A DNA stretch of 64,000 nt from Marinobacterium nitratireducens (GTDB taxonomy: Bacteria; Pseudomonadota; Gammaproteobacteria; Pseudomonadales; Balneatricaceae): the NCBI RefSeq assembly GCF_014645375.1, contig NZ_BMLT01000006.1, positions 248,001 to 312,000 on the forward strand. The letters run 5' to 3'. The notes under the pieces were generated by a model that had not been told where the DNA came from, ran no database searches, and saw nothing but the letters and a program-made list of their open reading frames with translations. Positions 46,466 to 55,075 of this stretch are shown here, one piece after another (the stretch's first letter is position 1; the number at the start of each line of letters is the position of its first letter). A program made the position numbers and the translations under genes.

Positions 46466-47308
46466 TCAGGTGTTTTCCAGCGCCAGCACGCTGATCCCCG
46501 TGGTCATCGGCGCGTAGTAGAACTGGTGTACTTCGCGCACCTGTGGTGTAAGGGCGCCGCGCATCACCAGCCACATGATCACTTCACCGCCTTCGGCGCC
46601 GGCGGCCGTCATCACCTCTTGGTGCGACAGCTCGGCCAGGGCTTCTGGCTTGTCCTGAATATCCCGCAGCCACTGCCGGTCCCACTCCTCGTTGATGAAG
46701 CCGAAACGCTCGCCGTTGAGCTGGTGCGACAGGCCGCCGGTGCCGACCACCGCGACCCGCAGGTCTTCGGGGAAGGACTCGATGGCGCGGCGCAGCGCCT
46801 GGCCGAGCTTGTAGCAGCGCTTGCCGCTCGGCAGCGGGTGCTGGATGACGTTGACCAGCAGCGGGACGACCTTGACCGGCCAGTCGTCGTCATCGTGTGA
46901 CCAGAGCAGCGGCATGGCGGTCAGGAAACCGTGGTCCAGCTCCATTTCCTGGCAGAGGGTGAGATCGAACTCGTCCGCCAGCAGCTGGTTGGCCAGGTGG
47001 ACCGACAGGTCCGCGTGGCCGGGAAAGTCCGGTAGCGGGCGCCGGCCGTAGCCTTCGTCCGCGACCCGGTAGCTGTCGGCCACGCCGAGGGCGAAAGTGG
47101 GGTAGCGGTCGAGGAAGAACTCGGTGCCGTGATCGTTGTAGACCAGGATCACGACGTCCGCCTTGACCTCTTCCGCGAGCCAGCGTTTGACCGGCTCATA
47201 GCCGTCGAACAGCGGCTTCCAGGCCGGGTCGTTCTGTTTTTTCTGGTCGTAGGCGCGACCGATCGAGGGAACGTGGGATGAGCCGATACCGGCGACAACT
47301 GTGGCCAT
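46466..47308 (-). CDS. ligB: Protocatechuate 4,5-dioxygenase beta subunit
   Basis: This 280-residue class III extradiol dioxygenase subunit holds the Fe(II) site: His12 in GSSHVPSIG, His60 in VYNDHGTEF and a glutamate in GAEGGEVIMWL. The catalytic histidine lies in GTGGLSHQL. It resembles LigB/PmdB, which open protocatechuate between C4 and C5. Gallate or another catecholic acid remains possible. Its ATG overlaps the ligA stop by one base (TGATG), giving coupled translation. The downstream genes of the 4,5-pathway (ligC, ligI, ligJ, ligK) are not in this window. Confidence 0.92.
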   Translation of the reverse strand: MATVVAGIGSSHVPSIGRAYDQKKQNDPAWKPLFDGYEPVKRWLAEEVKADVVILVYNDHGTEFFLDRYPTFALGVADSYRVADEGYGRRPLPDFPGHADLSVHLANQLLADEFDLTLCQEMELDHGFLTAMPLLWSHDDDDWPVKVVPLLVNVIQHPLPSGKRCYKLGQALRRAIESFPEDLRVAVVGTGGLSHQLNGERFGFINEEWDRQWLRDIQDKPEALAELSHQEVMTAAGAEGGEVIMWLVMRGALTPQVREVHQFYYAPMTTGISVLALENT

Positions 47309-47664
47309 CAGACAGCTCCTGGTACCTGTCGGGTTTTCATGAAGGTTTCGTAGCTTTCACCGCGCATCTGGGCACCGATCTGGTACAGGCCGTGGCCGAC
47401 GGTGGCGGCGAGCTTGAGGAAGAAGAACAGGTTGCCGCCCAGCTGCGTGAGCCTGAGCCAGTCGCGCTCGCGCACCGCCTGTTTCTGTTCGTCGTCGAGC
47501 CCGTAACGGCTCATGTACGCCTCCTCGTCGGCGACGAAGGCGGCGCGGTTCTCTTCCAGCTTGAGCGAGTTGCACATGCGGTTGATGGCGTATCCGCGCC
47601 GAGAAAGCTGCAGATCGAACACATAGGTGCCGGGAATGCCCCAGCGGTCGTTCTGTTCGGACAT
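47308..47664 (-). CDS. ligA: Protocatechuate 4,5-dioxygenase alpha subunit
   Basis: This 118-residue protein is the small helical subunit that closes over the LigB active site. Family stretches are IPGTYVFDLQLSRRGYAINRMCNSLK, EEAYMSRYGLDDEQKQAVRERDW and LTQLGGNLFFFLKLAAT. The ATG at 47664 has a strong AGGAGG site; 20 earlier codons run into an intergenic repeat. It is somewhat shorter than Sphingobium LigA (about 139 residues). It lies directly before ligB with a one-base overlap. Confidence 0.92.
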   Translation of the reverse strand: MSEQNDRWGIPGTYVFDLQLSRRGYAINRMCNSLKLEENRAAFVADEEAYMSRYGLDDEQKQAVRERDWLRLTQLGGNLFFFLKLAATVGHGLYQIGAQMRGESYETFMKTRQVPGAV

Positions 47665-47697
47665 GTCGGGTCCTCCTGAATCCTGTAATGCAGAGCC

Positions 47698-47929
47698 GTG
47701 GGATGGGTGGAGCCGCCCTGGCACCTGCTATCGGCATAAGGCGCTGCTAAAGCGGCGGAACCCATCAACAGCGCCGATCTTCGTCGCCATGGACTGAAAT
47801 CACATGATGGGTTCCCCGAAAAATCCTCCTGCATTTTCGGGGTTTCCGCTGTCCATAGCGGTTGCACGACGCCGCGATTCGCGGTAGCAATTTAATTCTC
47901 GTGCCAGGCGTCGTTTCACCCATCCTACG
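47698..47929. repeat. GTAGGATGGGTG-bounded intergenic repeat (copy 2)
   Basis: The ends GTGGGATGGGTGGAGCC and CACCCATCCTAC are inverted copies. Inside are AACCCATCA and GATGGGTT, again in inverted arrangement. It fills the gap between the NTF2-like gene and ligA and resembles copies at 35276 and 49175. Confidence 0.65.
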
Positions 47930-47956
47930 GTTTGTCATTTTTCCCCTGCCGGTCTG

Positions 47957-48412
47957 CTACAGATCCCGGTGCATAACGAAGCGGGCCTTGCGGGCGGCGA
48001 TGTACCAGCCCCCCAGTCCCGCCACGCATTCGTCCTCGAACTCGCCGACCAGCAGGCGGTCGTCCATCGCGGGGCCGAGCGGGTCGCCTTCGCCCTCCCG
48101 GTTGGCAGTGGCGTAGATCTGGACATAGGTCAGCACCCGGGCGCGCTCCGCCGACTCGACGGTGACGCGGATGTTGCTGCAGATGTGACGGGTGATACGG
48201 TCGCGGGGGCGGCTCTGGTAGCTGTCCAGAATCGCCGCGCGTCCTTCCAGCGGTGTGTCCGGCGCCGTCGGGCGATAGAGCCTGGCGTCCGGCGTGAACA
48301 GCGCCGCCAGGCCGGTGTAGTCCTGCCGGTCGGCGCAGTCGGCCGAGTCAAGGATCAGGCGGGTGCAGCTGCGCTCGACCTGGTCGCGCAGCGAGTCAGT
48401 GAGCAGTGTCAT
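47957..48412 (-). CDS. NTF2/SnoaL-like protein
   Basis: This 151-residue protein has the SnoaL-like fold pattern: DQVERSCTRLILDSADCADRQDYTGLAALF, then TPDARLYRP, followed by beta strands with RHICSNIRVTV and the Trp-Tyr-Ala-Arg tail GGWYIAARKARFVMHRDL. Related proteins include small isomerases and subunits of ring-hydroxylating dioxygenases, but the sequence does not fix a reaction. Its ATG overlaps the stop of the alpha/beta hydrolase by one base, so both are made together. It may help to process a ring-cleavage or ester intermediate. Confidence 0.78.
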   Translation of the reverse strand: MTLLTDSLRDQVERSCTRLILDSADCADRQDYTGLAALFTPDARLYRPTAPDTPLEGRAAILDSYQSRPRDRITRHICSNIRVTVESAERARVLTYVQIYATANREGEGDPLGPAMDDRLLVGEFEDECVAGLGGWYIAARKARFVMHRDL

Positions 48413-49119
48413 CATGCCGCCTCCAGCCACTGGCGCAGCAGGGCGCTGACCGCCTCCGGGCGCTCCATGGTCGTCATGTGTCCGGAGTCCTCGATCACCT
48501 CCAGCCGGCTGCCGGGTACCAGCCGGGCCATTTCCTCGTGCCGCTGCAGCGGGCTCCAGCTGTCCTCGCGACCGCAGACCAGCCAGGTGGGGCAGGCGAG
48601 GCGGGGCAGCAGCGGGCTGGCGTCCGGCCGGCTCAGCAAGGCTTCTATCTGGGCGGCGAAGATCGTTGGTGTCTTGCGCTCGATCATCGCCAGGATCTGC
48701 CCGACCAGCTCGGAGTCCTCGAGGCGCGACGGGTGCACCATGCCGTTGAGCCAGGTGCTGCCCATCTCGCGCATCCCGTGCTCCCGGGCCTGACGCAGCA
48801 GTGCCAGGCGACCCTGTTCCTCGCGCGCGCCGGCTTCGCCCTGCGCGCGGGGCTGGAAGCCGGTGTCGAGCAGCATCAGCCGCGTCACCCGCTCGGGCGC
48901 CTGGCGGCAGATCTCGAGCGCGACCCGGCCGCCCATGGAGTGTCCCGCCAGCGCGAAGCGGGGCGCGGCGTCCTGCAGGGCGATCTGCGCCATGTCCTCT
49001 ATGGACGCGGCGCTGCCGTAATCCGGCACGCGGCAGTCGATGTCATGGAGGGCTTTGATCTGGTCCTGCCAGACGGCCCTGTCACAGAGCAGGCCTGGCA
49101 GCAGTAACAGTTGTTGCAT
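48412..49119 (-). CDS. Alpha/beta-fold hydrolase
   Basis: This 235-residue hydrolase shows the nucleophile elbow GHSMGG, an aspartate in VCGREDSWSP and the catalytic histidine in IEDSGHMTTMERPEAV. It begins LLLLPGLLCDRAVWQDQI, like small esterases and enol-lactonases. I chose the ATG at 49119, preceded by AGGAATC; the earlier frame runs through an intergenic repeat. It stands between the cassette C hydrolase and the NTF2-like gene. A substrate ester, lactone or ring-cleavage product is likely, but the specificity is not visible. Confidence 0.83.
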   Translation of the reverse strand: MQQLLLLPGLLCDRAVWQDQIKALHDIDCRVPDYGSAASIEDMAQIALQDAAPRFALAGHSMGGRVALEICRQAPERVTRLMLLDTGFQPRAQGEAGAREEQGRLALLRQAREHGMREMGSTWLNGMVHPSRLEDSELVGQILAMIERKTPTIFAAQIEALLSRPDASPLLPRLACPTWLVCGREDSWSPLQRHEEMARLVPGSRLEVIEDSGHMTTMERPEAVSALLRQWLEAA

Positions 49120-49174
49120 CTGTAGATTCCTGGTTTGGCTGGCTTTCAAAAATCTATCTGGGTTGCAGAAAAAC

Positions 49175-49353
49175 GTAGGATGGGTGAAGCCGCCTGGCAC
49201 CTTGCTGTCGGGTGCCTCCGAGTGTGTTGCGGCGTAACCCATCATCCGAATTAACGGTCACCCTGATGATCTGAAATCAAGAGATGGGTTTCACGACGCC
49301 CTGGGCCATGTGGCAAGGGACGCTCCGTACAAAGCGTCGTTCCACCCATCTAC
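49175..49353. repeat. GTAGGATGGGTG-bounded intergenic repeat (copy 3)
   Basis: The ends GTAGGATGGGTGAAGCC and CACCCATCTAC are inverted copies, with AACCCATCA and GATGGGTTTC inside. It occupies the gap between the alpha/beta hydrolase and the cassette C hydrolase gene. The right end lies only a few bases from the hydrolase stop codon. Confidence 0.65.
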
Positions 49354-49357
49354 AAGA

Positions 49358-50995
49358 CTACCGAACACCGACTTCGCGAGGCGGCTGCAACTCCTCGGGT
49401 ACCTCGGCGCCGGACCAGACCCCGATCAGCACGCCCTGTCTGCGGGACAGGCCGTTGAGCGCCTGCTGTCGCTCGCGGCTGACGGCGGTCCGGTTGCGCA
49501 GTCCCGCGCTCCAGTCGAGCATCTGGTCGCGCAGCTGCTGCCGGATCGGGGCGTAGCCGGGATCGCGGCCGAGGTCGACCAGCTCGTCAGGGTCGTTGTG
49601 CAGGTCGTACAGCATGTCCGGCAGACCCAGGCAGTGCACCAGCTTGTAGCGGCCGTCGAACGCCATGGTGATGCGTGCCATCAGCGGATCCACGCCGAGC
49701 TGCTGCGCCACGGGCAGACGGCCGTAGTCGCCCTCGGAGAAGATCACCGAACGCTGCGGCGCGCCGGCGTCGCCGTGCAGCCAGGCGCGCAGCGACTGGC
49801 CTTCCAGGCGATGGTCGGGCACGCTGCCGCCGAGCGCCTCGATAAAGGTGGGCAGCAGGTCGATGGCACCGGTCAGGTCATCGCAGATGCTGCCGCGGGT
49901 AGCGTCCGCGGCCTGGCTCGGATCGGCGATGATCAGCGGAATCTTGACCGAGGGGTTGTGGAACAGGTCCTTCTCCGCCAGCCAGTGGTCGCCGAAGTAG
50001 TCGCCATGATCGGCGGTAAGGGCGATCAGCGTGTTGTCGGCCTGACCGCTGCGCTCGAGGTGATCGAACAGGCGGCCGAGGTTGTCGTCGAGCTCCCGGA
50101 TCAGACCGTAGTAGGTCGGCAGCACGTGGTTGCGCTTTTCGAGACTGGACAGGGTGCGACTGACGCCGAGCTTCATGTACTCGCGGTAGAGCGGGTGCGG
50201 GTCCTCGAGCTCGGCAGCCGAGCGTACCGGCGGCGGCATCTCGCAGCCACGGTAGAGGTCGTGGTACGGCGCCGGCGCCATGAAGGGCCAGTGCGGCTTG
50301 ATATAGGACAGGTGCAGGCACCAGGGGTTCTCGCCCTGGGCGTCGATGGTCTCGATGGCCCGGTTGGTCATGTAGGCGGTTTCGGAGAACTCCTTCGCAA
50401 TCCTGGCCGGTCGGTGCGCGTTCTCCATATAGAAGCCCGAGCGCAGCGAACCGTCTTCGCCTTCGGCCGCGTTGGCCCACTCGAGCCAGGGGTTGCGGCC
50501 GTCGAATCCCTGTTCCCGCAGATAGCGGTCGTATTGAGTGATTTCGGGCGTGTAACGGCCGGCCGGGCCTTCCGGATGCACGCCGTCATCGTGTTCGCCT
50601 GCAGTAAAGCCGGCGTTGGCGAGCAGGCGGCCGGCGGGCGAGTCCGGCGCGATACCGAGGCGCTGCATGCCGTCGCTGTCCGGTTTCATGTGGGTCTTGC
50701 CAAGCAGCAGGACTTTCGGCCCCAGCGGCTGAAGGTAGTCGGCAAGGGTCCACTCGTCGAGCGGAAACGGCCAGTCGTTCCAGGTCGCGCCGTGGGAGCG
50801 GACATGGCGTCCGGTATAGATGGACGCGCGCGAGTTGCCGCAGCTGGTGCCCTGGGTGAAGGCATTGGTAAAACGCACTCCGCGCCGCGCGAGACGGTCG
50901 ATATTCGGGGTTTCGACCACCGGGTTGCCGTAGCAGGACAGGGCATCCCAGCGCAGCTGGTCGATCATGATGAAAAGGATATTCTTGACGCTCAT
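49358..50995 (-). CDS. Phosphonate monoester hydrolase/sulfatase-like enzyme (cassette C)
   Basis: This 545-residue alkaline-phosphatase-superfamily enzyme resembles the PehA phosphonate monoester hydrolases. Visible similarities are SRASIYTGRHVRSHGATWND, RIAKEFSETAYMTNRAIE and LSYIKPHWPFMAPAPYHDLY. The formylglycine position is Cys52 in TSCGNSRAS; the motif is C-x-N-x-R, where Pro, Ala or Ser is usual at the third place. Metal residues appear in FIMIDQLRWD and TADHGDYFGDHWLAEKD. There is no signal peptide. It overlaps the TRAP permease stop by one base. Family members hydrolyse sulfate, phosphate and phosphonate esters promiscuously, so the natural ester is open. Confidence 0.87.
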   Translation of the reverse strand: MSVKNILFIMIDQLRWDALSCYGNPVVETPNIDRLARRGVRFTNAFTQGTSCGNSRASIYTGRHVRSHGATWNDWPFPLDEWTLADYLQPLGPKVLLLGKTHMKPDSDGMQRLGIAPDSPAGRLLANAGFTAGEHDDGVHPEGPAGRYTPEITQYDRYLREQGFDGRNPWLEWANAAEGEDGSLRSGFYMENAHRPARIAKEFSETAYMTNRAIETIDAQGENPWCLHLSYIKPHWPFMAPAPYHDLYRGCEMPPPVRSAAELEDPHPLYREYMKLGVSRTLSSLEKRNHVLPTYYGLIRELDDNLGRLFDHLERSGQADNTLIALTADHGDYFGDHWLAEKDLFHNPSVKIPLIIADPSQAADATRGSICDDLTGAIDLLPTFIEALGGSVPDHRLEGQSLRAWLHGDAGAPQRSVIFSEGDYGRLPVAQQLGVDPLMARITMAFDGRYKLVHCLGLPDMLYDLHNDPDELVDLGRDPGYAPIRQQLRDQMLDWSAGLRNRTAVSRERQQALNGLSRRQGVLIGVWSGAEVPEELQPPREVGVR

Positions 50996-52923
50996 CAGGC
51001 GACGGCCTCCACGGGGTTCAGGCGTTTGTAGCGGTGTTGCACCAGCAGTGCGATGCCGGCAACCGCGGCGAACAGGCTCGGCAGCGAGAACGGCGACAGC
51101 AGGGTGATCGCCAGTGCCAGGCGCACCAGGCTCTGGATCGGACTCAGCGCGCGCTGGTCGAAGCGGGAAAGGGCGCTCGCGGCCAGGTACAGCGCGATAA
51201 CCAGTTGCAGCAGCATCCAGGCATAGGCCCCGACGCTGAACTCGGCGCCGGCTTCGGCCACGGTCAGCATCAGCGGGTTGTACACGAAGGCGAACGGAAT
51301 CAGGAAGATCATCGCCGCGATGCGGGTGCTGACCAAGGCGGTCTTCATTGGCGATCCCTGGGAGATCGAGGCGGCGGCAAAGGCGGCGATCGCGACCGGC
51401 GGCGTAATCACCGAGGCGACGCCGAAGAAGAACACGAACATGTGCGCGGTCAGGGTTTCCAGGCCGAACGCCTGCAGGGTCGGGCCCATCACCGTGACGA
51501 TGGCGATATAGGCCGGCAGCGTCGGCATGCCCATGCCCAGCACGATGCAGCCGAGCGCGGTGATACCGAGCGCCGCGAGCAGCGAGTACTGGGAAGCGCC
51601 GGCGAGCAGCACCGCGAACTTGGTCGGGATACCGGTGGCCGAGAGCGTCGCGACGATAATGCCGACGATGGCGATGGCGATGCTCAGCCGCGCCACGGTG
51701 ATGCCGCCTTCGGCCAGGGCCGTCAGCAGGCGCTGGGGCTGACGCCGCATCTGCGGGTTGATGAAGCTCATCGGCAGCAGCGCGAAGATGGCGGAAATAG
51801 AAGCGCCGGCCGGCGATACGCCCTGTACCAGCAGCACCACGATAAGGGCGAGCGGGGCCACGATCAGCAGCAGATTGATCCAGTCCTGTCGGGTGATCGG
51901 GTCGGCAGCCTCGGTTTCGCTGGCCTCGACGCCGAGCTTGCGGGCTTCGAAGTAGACCGCCAGAAACAGGCTGGCGTAGTAGGCCAGTGCCGGGATCAGC
52001 ACCGCGATGATGATGGTCAGGTAGGTCACGCCGACGTAGTCGGCCATCACCAGCGCAGCGGCGCCCATGATCGGCGGCAGAATCTGTCCGCCGGCGGAGG
52101 CGGTGGCTTCGAGGGCGCCGGCGAAGTTGCCGGAAAAACCGCGCTTGCGGATCATCGGAATCGTCACCACGCCGGTGCCGACGACGTTGGCGACGGCGCT
52201 GCCGGAAACGGTGCCGAACATGCCCGAGGCCAGGATCGCGGCGTACGCCGGACCGCCGCGGAAGCGGTGCATCAGGCTGAAGGAAATGCGGATCATGGAG
52301 TCGCCGGCGCCGCAGCCTTCGAGGACCGCGCCAAGAATGATAAAGGGCAGAACGGTGCTCAGAATGATGCCGAAAATGCCGCCCATCAGACCGTTATCGG
52401 CGCCGAACCAGAGGTTTTCCGCCAGGCCGTCGATCAGGTTGCTGCCGGAGGTCTTGAGCATCCCCGGCCAGTACTCGCCGGTACTCAGGTAGAGCAGTCC
52501 CAGGAGGCCGATGATGGCGATGGAGGCGCCCCACAGACGCCAGCAGAGCAGGGTGGCAACGGCGACAGCCGCCAGTGCGACCGCCGCATCCAGGCTGTCG
52601 AAGAAGACGATCGAACGGACCATTTCGACACCCACCTGGTAGTAACGCACGCAGCAGTAGGCGGTGACCGCGAGCGCGACCAGGTCCAGCGCAATGCGCC
52701 ACAGCGGCAGGCGCCGTCCGGCGCGCAGCAGGCGCTGCCAGTCGAAAACGATGGCGATGGCGACGCAGATAAGGAAGAACAGCGGACGATACCATTCGAA
52801 GGCGAAGGGGCCGATGCGCGGTATCGACTCGTAACCCGGCATCACGTTGGCCAGGCCCAGAAAGGTCAGCAGACCCCCCAGTATCCAGAGCAGATACTGT
52901 AGTCGGAGTGTGATATTGGACAT
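50995..52923 (-). CDS. TRAP transporter fused permease (cassette C)
   Basis: This 642-residue membrane protein again joins the small and large TRAP subunits. The large-subunit motifs are ASGMFGTVSGSAVANVVGTG, GGQILPPIMGAAALVMADYV and GCIVLGMGMPTLPAYIAIV. It is a close paralogue of the cassette B permease, including the opening YLLWILGGLLTFLGLANVMP and the DUF3394-like C-terminus. I chose the ATG at 52923, 66 bases after the TAXI gene, with a GGGATACC site. Its stop overlaps the start codon of the downstream hydrolase by one base. Confidence 0.92.
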   Translation of the reverse strand: MSNITLRLQYLLWILGGLLTFLGLANVMPGYESIPRIGPFAFEWYRPLFFLICVAIAIVFDWQRLLRAGRRLPLWRIALDLVALAVTAYCCVRYYQVGVEMVRSIVFFDSLDAAVALAAVAVATLLCWRLWGASIAIIGLLGLLYLSTGEYWPGMLKTSGSNLIDGLAENLWFGADNGLMGGIFGIILSTVLPFIILGAVLEGCGAGDSMIRISFSLMHRFRGGPAYAAILASGMFGTVSGSAVANVVGTGVVTIPMIRKRGFSGNFAGALEATASAGGQILPPIMGAAALVMADYVGVTYLTIIIAVLIPALAYYASLFLAVYFEARKLGVEASETEAADPITRQDWINLLLIVAPLALIVVLLVQGVSPAGASISAIFALLPMSFINPQMRRQPQRLLTALAEGGITVARLSIAIAIVGIIVATLSATGIPTKFAVLLAGASQYSLLAALGITALGCIVLGMGMPTLPAYIAIVTVMGPTLQAFGLETLTAHMFVFFFGVASVITPPVAIAAFAAASISQGSPMKTALVSTRIAAMIFLIPFAFVYNPLMLTVAEAGAEFSVGAYAWMLLQLVIALYLAASALSRFDQRALSPIQSLVRLALAITLLSPFSLPSLFAAVAGIALLVQHRYKRLNPVEAVA

Positions 52924-52989
52924 GTCGGTATCCCGTGAGGGATGGCGGGCGCCGCCCGCCATCCTGTCAGCAGTGAGGGAATTGAGGCG

Positions 52990-53997
52990 TTAGTTCGGCA
53001 GCAGCGCGTCGGGGATGCTGATACCCGCTTCGCGATAGTACCTGACGGCTCCCGGGTGCAGCGGCGCGTTGACGCCCTTGAAAGGGTCGTCGGTGTTGAC
53101 GTTGCGGATCAGGGCGTTCGATGCCTTGATCTCGTCGATGTTTTCCCAGTACGCCTTGGTGAAGCGGTAGGCGACGTCGTCGTCCATATCTTTGCCGACG
53201 CCCAGGTAGAGGATGTTGGACGCGGTGAGGAGGTCCTGATCGCTGTTGATCTGGCCGGCATAGGTGTTGGCGGGGATCACCGAGGTGGTCATGTAGGCCT
53301 CTTCGGAGTACTGGCGCCACTTCTCGGTGCCGGTCACCTCTTTCGGAATGCCGAGGATGCGGATCTCGCGCTGCAGGCTCAGTTCATTGATCGACTGCTG
53401 GCCGATCGGGGCCGAGGTCACCAGCACATCGTACTGGCCGTCCTGGAAGCCCTGGGTCGCGATGTTCCAGGGCGCGCGGATGGCCTCGTAGTCCTTGCCT
53501 TCCTCGAGCCCTGCGGCCATTTCGATCATGCCGATGATCTGCATGTTGGCGGCGCCGGCCGGCGGGCCGACGAAAACGCGCTTGCCGCGAATGTCGTCCC
53601 AGGTTTCGATGCCGGAGTCCGCCCAGGCAATGGCGTGGTAGGTGCTGCCCGGCAGGCTGGTCAGGGAGCGAACATTGCCGGCGAGCTTTTTCGCCACTTC
53701 GGCCTGGCTGGCGTAAGGGCCGGTACCGGCTTTCATGGCGCTGAAGGCCGGCGGCGGCACCAGGGTCGATTCGAGGCGGCCGGCTCCCACTTTCATGATC
53801 GATTTGGTCAGGATCTGCCCGAGCACGACCTGCAGGTCGATGCCTTCACGGGCGGTATATTGGGCCATGGCTTGCGGCACGATGCCGGTGACGGAGGAGG
53901 CGGCGCCTGCGTCGAGCTGCAGGTTTTCCGCGCTTGCGGGGCTGGCGGCCAGGTGCAGAGCTGACAGCAGACCGATCGAGACTAGTAGTTTCTTCAT
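52990..53997 (-). CDS. TAXI-like TRAP transporter solute-binding protein (cassette C)
   Basis: This 335-residue periplasmic protein has a signal peptide ending PASAEN. The mature protein starts LQLDAGAASSVTGIVPQAMA and contains WDDIRGKRVFVGPPAGAANMQ, FQDGQYDVLVTSAPIGQQSINELSLQREI and the HPGAVRYYREAGI tail. It is homologous to the receptors at 23460 and 36453, while the cassette A receptor is far more distant. It is the first gene of the minus-strand block and is divergent from the LysR gene at 54131. By context its ligand would be a sulfated or phosphorylated aromatic acid. Confidence 0.9.
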   Translation of the reverse strand: MKKLLVSIGLLSALHLAASPASAENLQLDAGAASSVTGIVPQAMAQYTAREGIDLQVVLGQILTKSIMKVGAGRLESTLVPPPAFSAMKAGTGPYASQAEVAKKLAGNVRSLTSLPGSTYHAIAWADSGIETWDDIRGKRVFVGPPAGAANMQIIGMIEMAAGLEEGKDYEAIRAPWNIATQGFQDGQYDVLVTSAPIGQQSINELSLQREIRILGIPKEVTGTEKWRQYSEEAYMTTSVIPANTYAGQINSDQDLLTASNILYLGVGKDMDDDVAYRFTKAYWENIDEIKASNALIRNVNTDDPFKGVNAPLHPGAVRYYREAGISIPDALLPN

Positions 53998-54130
53998 GAC
54001 TACCTCTAGTTGTGTTTGTAATTGTCGCGAAGAGGAGTGGTCAGTTTGCGCCGAAATTATTTATTCGTATAATTCCTTTTCGCCTCTCTAAACAAAACTA
54101 TTTAAATAACAGGGGCGTAGAGGACACCTT
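53998..54130. promoter_or_regulatory. Divergent promoter region between cassette C and its LysR gene
   Basis: The 133-base gap is AT-rich in the middle, with AATTATTTATTCGTATAATT near 54054 and ACTATTTAAATAACA near 54098. LysR regulators usually bind in such divergent regions. I could not find the TAGTTA-N7-TAACWA dyad here. Confidence 0.4.
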
Positions 54131-55030
54131 ATGGAACCCAAGCACCTGGTCCAGCTGGCGGCAATTCTCGATTGCGGTTCGATCAATCTGGCCGCGCGCA
54201 AGCTGAACGTGACCCAGCCGACACTGACCCGTAACATGCAGACCCTGGAGATGCAGGCCGGCGGCAGCCTGTTCAACCGCAGCCGGCACGGCGTCAGGCA
54301 GACGCCGCTGGGAGAGGCGCTGGCGCGGGAAGGGCGGGTCATCGAGTCGGCGGTCTGGTCGGCGCAGCAGTCCGCGGTGCGTTATGGTCTGGGGATGAAG
54401 TCCGAGACGCGCGTGGGTGTCGGGCCGCTGATGGCCAGCCTAGTGATGCACCGGGTAACCGAAAGGCTGCTGCAGCATTACGAGCAGCTGTCGGTCCTGA
54501 TTCAGGTGGCGTCGCCCGGGCTGATGCTCGATCAGTTGAATCGTGGCGAGCTGGATCTGGTGATCGGTCCGCTGGTCGTGTCCGCCACCCACAAGCTCGA
54601 ACGCCAGTTGCTGTTCGAGGATGAACTGGCGGTCTATGCATCGGGCTCGCACCCGCTGGCCGGCGCCGAGCGGGTCGAAATCAGCGATCTGAACGACTTC
54701 GACTGGATCAACCTGGGTACCTATACCTTTTTCGGCGAGTCCCCGGTGGAACTGCTGCAACGCGCCGGCGTCGAGCGTTTCAATACCGCAATCGCGGTCA
54801 GCGGGGATGCTGCGATAGGACTGAATGCGATGGCGTCGGGGCAGTATCTGAGCCTGATGCCGGCGCGACTGACTTCGCAGGCGGAGCAGGTCTTCGGCCT
54901 GAAGCGTCTGCCGGTGGACGGCGACTTCGGTCGCCGGGACATGTATCTCTGGTACCGGCCGGCAGTGGGAAACGATGCCGTGATGGCGCTGATCCGGGAG
55001 TCGATTCTGGAGGTGCTGGGGCTGGTCTGA
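54131..55030 (+). CDS. LysR-family regulator divergent from cassette C
   Basis: This 299-residue LysR-type regulator has its HTH at residues 1-65 (MEPKHLVQLAAILDCGSINLAARKL, TQPTLTRNMQTLEMQAGGSLF), followed by the effector-binding domain. It is a paralogue of the LysR protein at 20008, which lies next to cassette B. The divergent position, 133 bases from the TAXI gene, is the classical arrangement for LysR control of the neighbouring operon. The effector is probably a ligand or product of the cassette C pathway. Confidence 0.9.
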   Translation: MEPKHLVQLAAILDCGSINLAARKLNVTQPTLTRNMQTLEMQAGGSLFNRSRHGVRQTPLGEALAREGRVIESAVWSAQQSAVRYGLGMKSETRVGVGPLMASLVMHRVTERLLQHYEQLSVLIQVASPGLMLDQLNRGELDLVIGPLVVSATHKLERQLLFEDELAVYASGSHPLAGAERVEISDLNDFDWINLGTYTFFGESPVELLQRAGVERFNTAIAVSGDAAIGLNAMASGQYLSLMPARLTSQAEQVFGLKRLPVDGDFGRRDMYLWYRPAVGNDAVMALIRESILEVLGLV

Positions 55031-55075
55031 GGGCCGGCCGCGGACCCGCCACCGGGGGCGCCTGTTTCGCTGGCG

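Noticed and set aside
51034-52902. Long plus-strand frame opposite the cassette C permease
   Set aside because: Same reason: Gln/Arg/Asp/Gly-rich shadow of a membrane protein gene.
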